From the IMG/VR virus record IMGVR_UViG_3300011116_000565, positions 1 to 25,124 of that record: a DNA stretch of 25,124 nucleotides, one strand, 5' to 3'. Position 1 is the stretch's first letter; every line of letters begins with the position of its first letter. Of this stretch, positions 1-5,747 are shown piece by piece. The position numbers and the translations under genes are program-made. This stretch comes from a virus. The notes under the pieces were generated by a model. The model did no database searches, was not told the DNA's origin, and was given only the letters and a program-made list of their open reading frames with translations.

Positions 1-280
1 CTCCCGTGGCAAAAGACCACATTTTAGTTTCATTTGTACTGCGCTAGTACTAGTTTGCGCTTTGAATCGATCAATAGGTACGTGCAAATAATTAATTAAA
101 TGCGCGCGGCTTGCCCCTGAATAGGTCGAATCGAATAGATTAGTACTAGTTTATAGGTGTATCGTGCGCGGTTTGCGGGGCGCGGGGCAGTATCGGGCGG
201 GTTTGTGCGCGGTTTGCCCACGGTTTGCGCCCATGCGGGGCGGGGCTATGGTTTGCGCGGGGTTCGGGCCATATGGGCGG
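1..280. other. Non-coding G-rich left edge
   Basis: No convincing gene is visible before the HNH gene that ends at 281. The first 160 bases are mixed in composition and hold a repeated palindromic 12-mer. Positions 160-280 switch to a G-rich, C-poor + strand full of GGTTTGC (170, 211, 222, 250), like the stretch at 3,496-4,040. A 69-codon open frame at 164-373 has an arginine/glycine-rich, low-complexity product and is most likely a by-product of composition. Confidence 0.5.
45..152. repeat. Two copies of TAGTACTAGTTT
   Basis: The 12-mer TAGTACTAGTTT occurs at 45-56 and again at 141-152, 96 bases apart. Its core CTAGTACTAG is palindromic in the first copy. Both lie in the gene-free left edge, so they could be operator half-sites or a remnant of a regulatory region. 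No function can be assigned from sequence. Confidence 0.45.
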
Positions 281-709
281 TTATTCCCGCCGCATAACGT
301 GCGAATAATCCGATTTAATATAGTCAATGGGGGCGGGGTTCGTATAGTGTCTGAATATCCCCGTTCGCTCTAATCCCGTTTTTACCCCGTGGCATTCGGC
401 GCATAGGCTTTGATATAGGTTATGCCTGAATGATTCGCCGCCTATAACGCGCCACGGGAATACATGGTCAACGTGCGCGGCGGGGGTTATGCGCCCCGTT
501 AATTTGCAAGCCATACAAAGCGGTTCGGTTGACAATACCCGCGCCCGTATACCCGCCCACAATGCCCCCTTATATTCACGGTTAGATTCTAGGCGGGCGG
601 CGGTTTGCTTAGGTTTGCCCCCGTGGTTTTCACAATATGCCGAACCCTGAACCCGTGCATTCTTACATTGTAGGGATTCACATTTCGTGGTTTTTGGTAT
701 CGTGGGCAT
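281..709 (-). CDS. HNH endonuclease
   Basis: A 142-residue HNH nuclease, expected to nick or cut DNA with a metal held in a beta-beta-alpha fold. The core shows C65-x2-C68, the HVDH block at 79-82, N97 and C103-x2-C106-H107, so both zinc-knuckle cysteine pairs and the catalytic histidine are present. The first 30 residues hold an extra C/H cluster (C10, C15, C26, H29) that may bind a second zinc. Phage proteins of this form are often encoded beside the terminase genes and help packaging, but no terminase is in the window, so that role is only possible. It is the only clear - strand gene in the left composition segment. Its start overlaps a LexA-box-like palindrome. Confidence 0.88.
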   Translation of the reverse strand: MPTIPKTTKCESLQCKNARVQGSAYCENHGGKPKQTAARLESNREYKGALWAGIRARVLSTEPLCMACKLTGRITPAAHVDHVFPWRVIGGESFRHNLYQSLCAECHGVKTGLERTGIFRHYTNPAPIDYIKSDYSHVMRRE

Positions 710-728
710 ACTGTATATTTATACATTA
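709..728. promoter_or_regulatory. LexA-box-like palindrome at HNH start
   Basis: The 20-mer at 709-728 agrees with the classical SOS operator TACTGTATATATATACAGTA at 18 of 20 positions; CTGT is intact and the distal ACAG reads ACAT. It begins at the first base of the HNH start codon, so a bound repressor would block that gene. On the - strand it also contains an A/T-rich -10-like stretch. Confidence 0.35.
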
Positions 729-777
729 GGGAATGTCCTAATGGTTTTTTGTGTGAATAACCCGATACTTAGCCCAT

Positions 778-802
778 ACCCTGAACGGTTCGGGGTTTTT
801 TT
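778..802 (+). terminator. Rho-independent terminator-like hairpin
   Basis: The arm at 778-785 pairs with 789-796 around a three-base CGG loop (one G-T pair) and is followed by seven T (796-802). It sits only 12 bases before the start codon at 815, so it either ends transcription from the left or acts as a leader attenuator for the small genes that follow. Confidence 0.7.
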
Positions 803-814
803 AAGGGGTTCAGC

Positions 815-892
815 ATGGGATACATAGTGGCTTCATTCGTAATTATTTGTTTGTTTGTTGGCTTCATTCTCGCATTGAATGACGCGGAATAA
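815..892 (+). CDS. Small single-span membrane peptide
   Basis: A 25-residue frame that begins ATG at 815 after an AAGGGG ribosome-binding site. Almost all of it is one hydrophobic helix (residues 3 to 20) ending in a short acidic tail (NDAE). Size, start signal and its place at the head of a run of small genes resemble phage-encoded membrane peptides. No family is recognised. Because it is so short, coding status rests on the ribosome-binding site, the hydrophobic pattern and the tight spacing to the next frame (10 bases). Confidence 0.5.
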   Translation: MGYIVASFVIICLFVGFILALNDAE

Positions 893-902
893 GGGGTTGA
901 CA

Positions 903-986
903 ATGAACAAAGAATCCATTCTCGATATTTTAGCGGCGGTTTTTATCGGCCTAATGTTATCGTTTTTCTTATTTTATAGGGGTTAA
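903..986 (+). CDS. Small single-span membrane peptide
   Basis: A 27-residue frame with ATG at 903, preceded by AAGGGG at 891-896. It has a charged N-terminus (MNKES), a hydrophobic helix at about residues 6-24 and ends Y-R-G, the usual arrangement for a one-span peptide. It stops two bases before the next gene, so the two are probably translated together. No family recognised; possibly a membrane partner of the preceding peptide. Confidence 0.5.
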   Translation: MNKESILDILAAVFIGLMLSFFLFYRG

Positions 987-988
987 TC

Positions 989-1276
989 ATGAGAATCAAC
1001 AAAAAAACGCTCGAATGTAATGTACAAACAATTAATTCTTTATTAAATACTAGGGACGAACCGTATACACGGGACGCGGCGGGTTTGCGTGCAAACGTGG
1101 GAAATTATCATTTGTCAATGTCCTACGGGGGCTATGCCTTACACCGTATGGTCAACGAATCAGGCGGCGCGGCGGATGTTTTCAATAAAGGCCATATGAC
1201 GGCGCGGGAATTGTCTAATTTATTGCACGGTTTCATAGCGGGTATCTATTTAATTCAATCAAGGGGCGCATTGTGA
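989..1276 (+). CDS. Conserved phage protein, unknown function
   Basis: A soluble-looking 95-residue protein, ATG at 989 preceded by a TAGGGG site. The centre reads N-Y-H-L-S-M-S-Y-G-G-Y and then H-M-T-A-R-E-L-S-N-L-L-H, a pattern I have seen in small early proteins of diverse phages, without known activity. No catalytic motif, signal peptide or membrane segment. It overlaps the next gene by four bases (GTGA), which indicates translational coupling. Glutamate and lysine are spelled almost only GAA and AAA while glycine and alanine favour G/C-ending codons, as in the other genes of this segment. Confidence 0.7.
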   Translation: MRINKKTLECNVQTINSLLNTRDEPYTRDAAGLRANVGNYHLSMSYGGYALHRMVNESGGAADVFNKGHMTARELSNLLHGFIAGIYLIQSRGAL

Positions 1277-1539
1277 ATATTCATTTGACACAAACGGGGT
1301 TATATGCGGGACGGCGGTTATGTCCTACTAGTAGGGCGGACGGCGAACCGAATGCCCACGCTATATATGCCCCCTTAAATTCAGCGGATTATCGGGCGGG
1401 GGTTTGCCCCGAATGCCTAAAAACATGGGCATATGAAGCTTATGAAGCGGGTGACGATATGCCCGAATGGATCAAAGCTTTGAGGGCTGATATTGACAAT
1501 ATCGGCGGTTTTTTACGTTTCAATGATCAAGGGGCATAA
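1273..1539 (+). CDS. Small CxxC zinc-binding phage protein
   Basis: An 88-residue protein starting at GTG 1273, overlapping the stop of the preceding gene. It has C17 followed later by a C-P-E-C pair near residues 45-48, leading into an acidic helix (E-A-Y-E-A-G-D-D-M-P-E-W). The cysteines suggest a small zinc knuckle. The general form (G-L-Y-A-G-R-R-L-C then HAIYAP then CPEC) recalls small hypothetical proteins of proteobacterial phages, with no known role. GTG was chosen as the start because no ATG fits and the spacing to the upstream stop is that of a coupled pair. Confidence 0.68.
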   Translation: MNIHLTQTGLYAGRRLCPTSRADGEPNAHAIYAPLNSADYRAGVCPECLKTWAYEAYEAGDDMPEWIKALRADIDNIGGFLRFNDQGA

Positions 1540-1540
1540 C

Positions 1541-2086
1541 ATGGGATGGACTAGTTTTTCAGCGAATGGGCGCACGGCGAATGAAATACTTATCGCCGAA
1601 TTCACACAATCCGCAAACCGCGCGGACGGTTCAATTCAGACACAATGGGACGTTATAGATTCGTCAACCCGTGGGCGCGAATGGTATGCGGTCATTCGAA
1701 CCACGAACGGCGGGGACGGGTTTTCCCGTTATTTCGGCATGGTTTGCTTATGGTCAATGAAAAACGGGGAATTCTCATATAAAGATATGGGGGACGAATG
1801 CGAACCATTTTACTATAACGCGCCGCGCCGAATTCTTGATTTACTTGATAAATTCGCGCCGAACCCTACGGGCGGGGCGAAAATATGGCGCGATAAGTGT
1901 AAGCAAAAAACCGCCGAAAAGAATCCGCTCAAACCGTGCGCGGGTATGTATATCTCATATGGCGCGGTTATTTATAAATTAATTGAATCCGCCGGGGCGC
2001 GGCGGGGATGGATTGTGGCGCATGGGGGGAGCGGAAAATTTTACAGGTTACCCGCCCGCGCTATGTCCCGCGCCGTTCAAGTCTAA
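1541..2086 (+). CDS. DUF6927-like protein
   Basis: A 181-residue protein taken from the ATG at 1541, directly after the stop of the previous gene and with AAGGGG in front; an upstream in-frame start at 1493 would overlap that gene by 47 bases. It opens M-G-W-T-S, followed by a region with Y-A-V-I-R, F-S-Y-K-D-M-G-D-E and A-P-R-R-I-L-D-L-L. That order (MGWT start, YKDM block, ILDLL block, then W-R-x-K-C) matches what I know of the DUF6927 family found in phages and plasmids. No enzyme activity is established. The C-terminal 50 residues look like a small basic beta-rich domain. Confidence 0.72.
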   Translation: MGWTSFSANGRTANEILIAEFTQSANRADGSIQTQWDVIDSSTRGREWYAVIRTTNGGDGFSRYFGMVCLWSMKNGEFSYKDMGDECEPFYYNAPRRILDLLDKFAPNPTGGAKIWRDKCKQKTAEKNPLKPCAGMYISYGAVIYKLIESAGARRGWIVAHGGSGKFYRLPARAMSRAVQV

Positions 2087-2118
2087 ATTCTCAAAATTAC
2101 ACTATAGGAAAATTCAAA

Positions 2119-2826
2119 ATGACACACACACAAACACAAACCGCCGCCGCCGCTTATCACTTTGTCAGAAAATCGGCGAATTCAAAAACGGGGCCGATCC
2201 CCGTTACTTATTCAGAGCGGAAAACCTGCCCCCCGTCATGCGCTCATTATCGTTCGGACTGCTACGCTGAGGATTACTACACCCGCATGACGTGGGACAA
2301 AGTAGCGGCGCGGGGCGGTTCGTTATCTGAATTAACGGCGAATATCCGCGCTCTACCTGAGGGACAATTATGGCGATTCAACGTAGCAGGGGACTTGCCC
2401 GGATTCGGCGAATTAATCGATCCCGTGGCACTGGGTGAAATAGTAGCGGCGAATATCGGGCGGCGCGGATTCACCTATACGCATAAAAGCGGCGCGGAAA
2501 ATATCAATTGGATTCGGCACAGTAATAACTACGATTTTATTATTAATTTAAGCGCGGACGATTCGGGCCATGCGGACGATTTAGCGGCGCACGGTTTGCC
2601 CGTGGTTTGCATTGTCCCTATGGATACCCCCGAACGAACCCGAACCCCTCAGGGGCGGGATATTGTGGTTTGTCCCGCACAAACACGGGACGGGGTGACG
2701 TGCGAATCATGCGGACTGTGTCAAAAGAAAAACCGCGCCGTGATTGTAGGATTTCGGGCGCATGGTACGCGCGCAAAATCAGCGGATAAGACCGCGCGGC
2801 GCGTTATTCCTATTTCCCGCGCCTGA
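2119..2826 (+). CDS. DUF7227-like phage protein with Cys clusters
   Basis: A 235-residue protein from ATG 2119 (AGGA upstream); a longer frame from 2008 would run through the previous gene. It shows the order K-T-G-P-I-P-V-T, T-C-P-P-S-C, D-C-Y-A-E, A-L-P-E-G-Q-L-W-R-F-N-V-A-G-D-L-P-G, G-R-R-G-F-T-Y-T-H-K, I-N-L-S-A and then two close CxxC-type clusters near the C-terminus (C-E-S-C-G-L-C). These blocks are typical of a phage/plasmid family I believe is catalogued as DUF7227. The many conserved cysteines suggest a metal or iron-sulfur site; the biochemical role is unknown. It is the longest gene of the left segment. Confidence 0.72.
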   Translation: MTHTQTQTAAAAYHFVRKSANSKTGPIPVTYSERKTCPPSCAHYRSDCYAEDYYTRMTWDKVAARGGSLSELTANIRALPEGQLWRFNVAGDLPGFGELIDPVALGEIVAANIGRRGFTYTHKSGAENINWIRHSNNYDFIINLSADDSGHADDLAAHGLPVVCIVPMDTPERTRTPQGRDIVVCPAQTRDGVTCESCGLCQKKNRAVIVGFRAHGTRAKSADKTARRVIPISRA

Positions 2827-2831
2827 TTCTT

Positions 2832-2869
2832 GAATGTCGCATTCTATAGGGGTTTGCCCCTATGGAATG
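2832..2869 (+). other. Two mutually exclusive hairpins after the DUF7227-like gene
   Basis: The arm 2840-2852 pairs over 13 bases (one G-T) with 2857-2869 around a TTTG loop. The same CATTC at 2840-2844 can instead pair with GAATG at 2832-2836. T-rich sequence follows only at 2884. It could end or attenuate transcription between the two flanking genes. Confidence 0.5.
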
Positions 2870-2905
2870 GGCATTTTCGCTCATTTTTTAACCTAAGGGG
2901 ATCAA

Positions 2906-3166
2906 ATGAAAAACCGCAAACCGCAAAAACCGCACGAAATGACGGGCGAAATAATCGAAGCTTATGACCAGTTAACCCGCGCATGGGGGTTGATTCGCAT
3001 GGGCCATTCCGCATTATCGGGGGATTGTTTTCCCCCCGAATGGTCAATTATTGAATTATTTTCGGCGGTTGATCAATTACTAGGCGAATCAGGCTTAGTT
3101 ATCGCTGAATTTATTGACGGCGAAATGATAAAAACGGGGGCAAATGATGCAAAAAACCCCGATTAA
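2906..3166 (+). CDS. Hypothetical protein, helical
   Basis: An 86-residue protein beginning ATG 2906, eight bases after an AAGGGG site. It has a basic N-terminus (MKNRKPQKPHE), then mostly helical sequence with acidic residues and an amphipathic segment around I-I-E-L-F-S-A-V-D-Q-L-L. No conserved motif is recognised. It overlaps the next gene by 23 bases. Codon choice is that of the left segment. Confidence 0.6.
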   Translation: MKNRKPQKPHEMTGEIIEAYDQLTRAWGLIRMGHSALSGDCFPPEWSIIELFSAVDQLLGESGLVIAEFIDGEMIKTGANDAKNPD

Positions 3167-3332
3167 TTCCCGAACCCGTGCGGGTTTGCATGGGCGGGTT
3201 ATTTTTTGCGCCCATTGTGGCGAACCCGTGCGGGTATTCCATTTCGCATGGGCGGGGTTGACGTGCAAACCGTGCGGCGAAATGAGGGATAAAGCCGAAT
3301 GGCAAACCGTTAAAAATAAGGGGGTATCGTGA
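3144..3332 (+). CDS. Small zinc-ribbon protein
   Basis: A 62-residue basic protein with two CxxC pairs, C-A-H-C and C-K-P-C, separated by about 17 residues, which is the spacing of a small zinc ribbon. Such proteins in phages usually bind nucleic acid or a host protein; the partner is unknown. The start is ATG at 3144, or ATG at 3147 one codon on; a GGGGGC stretch precedes it. The stop overlaps the GTG of the next frame (GTGA). Confidence 0.62.
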   Translation: MMQKTPINSRTRAGLHGRVIFCAHCGEPVRVFHFAWAGLTCKPCGEMRDKAEWQTVKNKGVS

Positions 3333-3463
3333 AAATCTACTACGTCAAAATTCAGCATATCGGCACGGAATATATCTACATTCTCCCCATATATGCGGCG
3401 AATAAAAAAGCGGCGCGGTTCAAAGCTTTGAAATATGGGGATTGTGACAATATCTTGATTTAA
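3329..3463 (+). CDS. Small basic hypothetical protein
   Basis: A 44-residue frame starting at GTG 3329, overlapping the previous stop by four bases, with a GGGG site just upstream. The product is basic and aromatic-rich (M-K-I-Y-Y-V-K), with an A-A-N-K-K-A-A-R-F-K-A-L segment that would form a basic helix. It is the last gene of the + strand run: a strong terminator begins eight bases after its stop. No family recognised. Confidence 0.6.
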   Translation: MKIYYVKIQHIGTEYIYILPIYAANKKAARFKALKYGDCDNILI

Positions 3464-3470
3464 TTCTATG

Positions 3471-3495
3471 CCCCGCCGTGCGCGGGGTTTTTTTT
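3471..3495 (+). terminator. Rho-independent terminator
   Basis: CCCCGC (3471-3476) pairs with GCGGGG (3482-3487) around a five-base loop and is followed by eight T. It closes the + strand run that begins at 815 and marks the start of a long gene-free stretch. Confidence 0.88.
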
Positions 3496-4131
3496 GCCCG
3501 TCAACGGTTCGCCGTGGGCGGTTTGCCCGTCCCCGTGGGCGGCGGGTTTGCCCGTGCATATGCGCGGGGGTTGACGTGCGGGTAAACCGCGCGGGGCGGT
3601 TCGCCGTGCGGGTTTGTGCGGCGGGTATCGGCGCGGGTTAACCGTGCGGCGGGGGATTGTGCGCGGTTCAGGCGGCGCGGTTTGCCCGTGGGCGGTTTGT
3701 GCGGATTGTGCGCGGGGTTAACCGTGCGCGGGTTCGTGGGATTTTGAGCGGTTTTCGAGAATGCGGCGGTTTTCGCCGTGGGCGGGTTAGGGCGCGGTTT
3801 GCGGGGCGCGGCGGCGGTTTGCGGTTTGTGCGGGGTTTTCAGGGTTTGCCCGTTTTTGCCCGTTTTTGCGGGGTTTGCATGGGCGCGGCGCGGGGATACG
3901 GGCTGAAAACCGTATAAGCGGGGTTATAGCGGGTTTTCGGGGATTTTGAGGGGTGCATAGCCTGAACCCGATAATTCGATTCTAGGCGGTTTGTGTGTGG
4001 TTTGCGGCGGTTTTTGTATTTGAATACTTTCCCGCTACAAAACACATTATACCAGCAGATATAATGAGGGGTAGGAAAATCAAAAGCGAACTACGCATTT
4101 TGAAAAAAAAAATTGAAGTCGGTTTTTTGGC
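3496..4131. other. Gene-free G/T-rich tract up to the composition junction
   Basis: About 630 bases without a credible gene. To about 4,010 the + strand is dominated by runs of G and T-G-C words, with GGTTTGC at 3519, 3544, 3679, 3795, 3816, 3842, 3870 and 3999 (approximate starts); many short G-runs could form G-quadruplexes. Between 4,012 and 4,131 the composition changes to the A/T-richer style of the rest of the window, with poly-A at about 4,103-4,112 and T6 at 4,123. An 86-codon + strand frame (3657-3917) and a 154-codon - strand frame (3095-3559) are arginine/glycine-rich artefacts. Confidence 0.6.
4045..4066. repeat. Perfect 7-bp inverted repeat at the junction
   Basis: CATTATA (4045-4051) and TATAATG (4060-4066) are perfect inverses around an eight-base spacer. 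Each arm reads as a -10 element on one strand, but no -35 match was found at 17 bases on either strand. It lies where base composition changes. Confidence 0.45.
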
Positions 4132-4320
4132 CTACGCCCTGCCGCTTGGAAACACTTTTTTTCCAGACTCAGTTATTAAAATTTGAAAAATATTTTTTGC
4201 GTCTTCGCCTTTATATCCGCTGGCGTAAGCGGCACGGGCGACAGACAAAGCTTTGGCTTTTGTGGGAAACGGGCCTTTGCTTCCCCACATCCAGCCTTGC
4301 TGAGTTTTCCTGAGCGGCAT
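4132..4320 (-). CDS. Small conserved phage protein
   Basis: A 62-residue basic protein, last gene of the - strand early arm. The N-terminus contains G-W-M-W-G-S-K-G-P-F-P-T-K-A-K-A-L-S-V-A-R-A-A, a motif I recognise from very small proteins in many phages of Proteobacteria; they resemble a single beta-hairpin followed by a helix and have no known function. It starts three bases after the stop of the preceding gene. No strong terminator follows; T10 on the - strand lies at about 4,103-4,112. Confidence 0.75.
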   Translation of the reverse strand: MPLRKTQQGWMWGSKGPFPTKAKALSVARAAYASGYKGEDAKNIFQILITESGKKVFPSGRA

Positions 4321-4323
4321 GGT

Positions 4324-4734
4324 TTACTTCAATTCGCGCAGTTGATAGATGGTCTGCGACACCAGTGCGCGGAGTTCGTCAACGATATTCTGAAGCCATG
4401 ATTCCTGTGGAAAGTCAGCTTCTTTCCTGAGCAAGTCGATTTCCTGCGCCAAGGCGACAAAGTAGTCCAACGGTTTTCCAGTGGGGAAGACATAACCGTC
4501 AATGACATCATGAAGTTTGCCATATTGCCCTTGAAATGCCTCCACAAAATTGTCCAAAATATCGACCACCCCGTCATAGAAAAAATTTAGGGCTTGATGG
4601 TCGCTCCTGCTGGCGGTCATCCAGTGTTGCAAATGAGCGTTGGTTCGGGCGTGGAGCATACACATGACAAATTGCATGAGGGGATCGCTTCCCTGTGCTT
4701 CTTTGCGCTCTACTGAGGCGGTAAATTTGACCAT
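4324..4734 (-). CDS. Hypothetical helical protein
   Basis: A 136-residue protein from ATG 4734. This start is chosen because AAAGGAG lies five bases upstream and because the longer frame from 4773 would run into the tRNA gene. The sequence is almost entirely helical, with methionine/histidine-rich stretches (M-Q-F-V-M-C-M-L-H-A-R) and several acidic and aromatic residues. No catalytic motif, signal or membrane segment is visible, and no family is recognised. Its position immediately downstream of the tRNA suggests one transcript carries both. Confidence 0.72.
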   Translation of the reverse strand: MVKFTASVERKEAQGSDPLMQFVMCMLHARTNAHLQHWMTASRSDHQALNFFYDGVVDILDNFVEAFQGQYGKLHDVIDGYVFPTGKPLDYFVALAQEIDLLRKEADFPQESWLQNIVDELRALVSQTIYQLRELK

Positions 4735-4749
4735 GATTGCTCCTTTGTG

Positions 4750-4824
4750 TGGTAGCGAGGGCTGGATTTGCACCAGCGATCTCTTGGTTATGAGCCAAGC
4801 GAGTTACTACTTCTCCACCCCGCA
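4750..4824 (-). tRNA. tRNA-Met (CAT), initiator-like
   Basis: A 75-base cloverleaf ending in encoded CCA (4750-4752). The anticodon arm is CTTGG-CTCATAA-CCAAG, giving anticodon CAT. The T arm is GCTGG-TGCAAAT-CCAGC (T-loop G replaces the second T). Acceptor positions 2-7 pair with 66-71, but positions 1 and 72 are T and T, unpaired, which is the hallmark of bacterial initiator tRNA. The 5' sequence TGCGGGGTGGAG also matches tRNA-fMet except at base 1. Against this, the anticodon stem has only two of the three consecutive G-C pairs initiators use (T29-A41 in place of G-C). Confidence 0.88.
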
Positions 4825-4830
4825 ATGGAA

Positions 4831-4937
4831 TGTTGGTCGGTCTGACAACCCAGACAGTCGGCGGTTGCAGGACTCAATGCCTTGCCATAGCGAACCAACA
4901 CGACTGGGGACTGTTGCGCTACCCCGGTAGTCCCCAG
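4831..4937. other. Structured non-coding stretch beside the tRNA
   Basis: Three inverted repeats are packed into 107 bases: TGTTGGT (4831-4837) with ACCAACA (4894-4900); GTCTG (4840-4844) with CAGAC (4851-4855); and a perfect 9-bp stem CTGGGGACT (4904-4912) with AGTCCCCAG (4929-4937) around a 16-base loop. The first two resemble an acceptor stem and T stem of a degenerate tRNA, but no acceptable D or anticodon arm can be drawn. It may be a tRNA remnant, a processing signal or a small RNA. Confidence 0.4.
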
Positions 4938-4962
4938 AGTCAATCCCCATGCGTCTTAGCGG

Positions 4963-5292
4963 TCATTCCTCTTGTTTTGGAATCGGCAAATCAGGAACAA
5001 CCAAGTTTCTGTCAAGCAATTCTAACCATGTATTGCGAAAAGCGTTCCACCACATGGCTTGTTTTTGCTCTTTTGTCATCAAATGTCCAGCGTCCAAAGC
5101 TTGATGGCATTCAAAGCACAAAGCAACGGTGAACTCGTCCGATGCCTTAATGCTCCTGCCTTTGCCGTGGATTGCCATGTTGCTGTGCGCCGCCTGAGTG
5201 AATCCCTCAATGCCACAATTCTGGCATGGCAGGGATGCCACGTTCTTCAGGTGCTGTTTGTTGCGCCAGTACTTGAATTTGGGGTAACTCAT
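4963..5292 (-). CDS. HNH/YbcO-like recombination nuclease
   Basis: A 109-residue protein with C-Q-N-C, then A-A-H-S-N, G-K-G-R-S-I-K-A-S-D, and C-F-E-C-H-Q-A-L-D. The arrangement (zinc pair, histidine in an AH motif, K-G-x-x-x-K-x-x-D, second CxxC-H) is that of small HNH-fold proteins of the lambda nin region type (YbcO/DUF1364, Ref-like), which act in phage recombination. It follows a conserved phage gene with a four-base overlap and sits near NinB and a VRR-NUC gene, which supports a recombination role. It does not look like a homing enzyme: no duplicated neighbour sequence is seen. Confidence 0.75.
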   Translation of the reverse strand: MSYPKFKYWRNKQHLKNVASLPCQNCGIEGFTQAAHSNMAIHGKGRSIKASDEFTVALCFECHQALDAGHLMTKEQKQAMWWNAFRNTWLELLDRNLVVPDLPIPKQEE

Positions 5293-5747
5293 GCGATGTG
5301 AACGACCCGATGGTTGTTCGACCTGATGTAATTGATGGTTTTTTCGATCATTCGCTCATATTCCGACCGACTGATACTGGTGCGCTGGAGGTCATGCAGG
5401 GCGTAAAGCTCCTTGATGTACCTGATGCCTGTGCCTGTCAACCCCATTTTGCGAGTCTTTTCGTACCTGTGCGCCGCCGCTTCCATTTCCTTTTGCACTA
5501 TTTGGCAGACTTCCAGCACCTCAATTCCAATCCCGTTGGTACTCATTGTTTCGGCAATGTTCAGCATATCCACCAAGGCTCTCCAATCTCCCGTGGTGGC
5601 ATTACCCTTGACCATGCTCTCAATCGCGCTTAATTCGCCCATTCTGAGCCTGTCAAGCTTATCCTCTGCGGTGATCGCCGCGCCCGTGATTGCAAATTCA
5701 ATTGGATTGACCTTGTTCCAGATTTTCCGCTTGCACTTTTTTCTCAT
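5289..5747 (-). CDS. Conserved phage protein, unknown function
   Basis: A 152-residue protein. The start M-R-K-K-C-K-R-K-x-W-x-x-V-N-P-I, the A-I-x-G-A-A-I-T segment and the later E-L-S-A-I-E-S block are features I associate with a conserved hypothetical family in phages of Burkholderiales. The sequence is helical and basic at its N-terminus; the last third has several arginine/tyrosine-rich segments. Function is unknown. It overlaps both neighbours by four bases, so it belongs to one translational unit with NinB and the HNH protein. Confidence 0.75.
   Translation of the reverse strand: MRKKCKRKIWNKVNPIEFAITGAAITAEDKLDRLRMGELSAIESMVKGNATTGDWRALVDMLNIAETMSTNGIGIEVLEVCQIVQKEMEAAAHRYEKTRKMGLTGTGIRYIKELYALHDLQRTSISRSEYERMIEKTINYIRSNNHRVVHIA

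Noticed and set aside
3095-3559. 154-codon - strand frame
   Set aside because: It lies opposite three coupled + strand genes and the terminator; the opening is a composition effect.
3657-3917. 86-codon + strand frame in the G-rich tract
   Set aside because: Product is arginine/glycine-rich low complexity with no ribosome-binding site; explained by base composition.
4831-4900. Second tRNA on the - strand
   Set aside because: A 7-bp acceptor-like stem and a T-arm-like hairpin exist, but two extra bases separate them and no acceptable D arm or anticodon loop with T33 can be drawn.
4963-5292. HNH protein as a fourth homing insertion
   Set aside because: No duplicated neighbour start was found and its motif order fits YbcO/Ref-like recombination nucleases.
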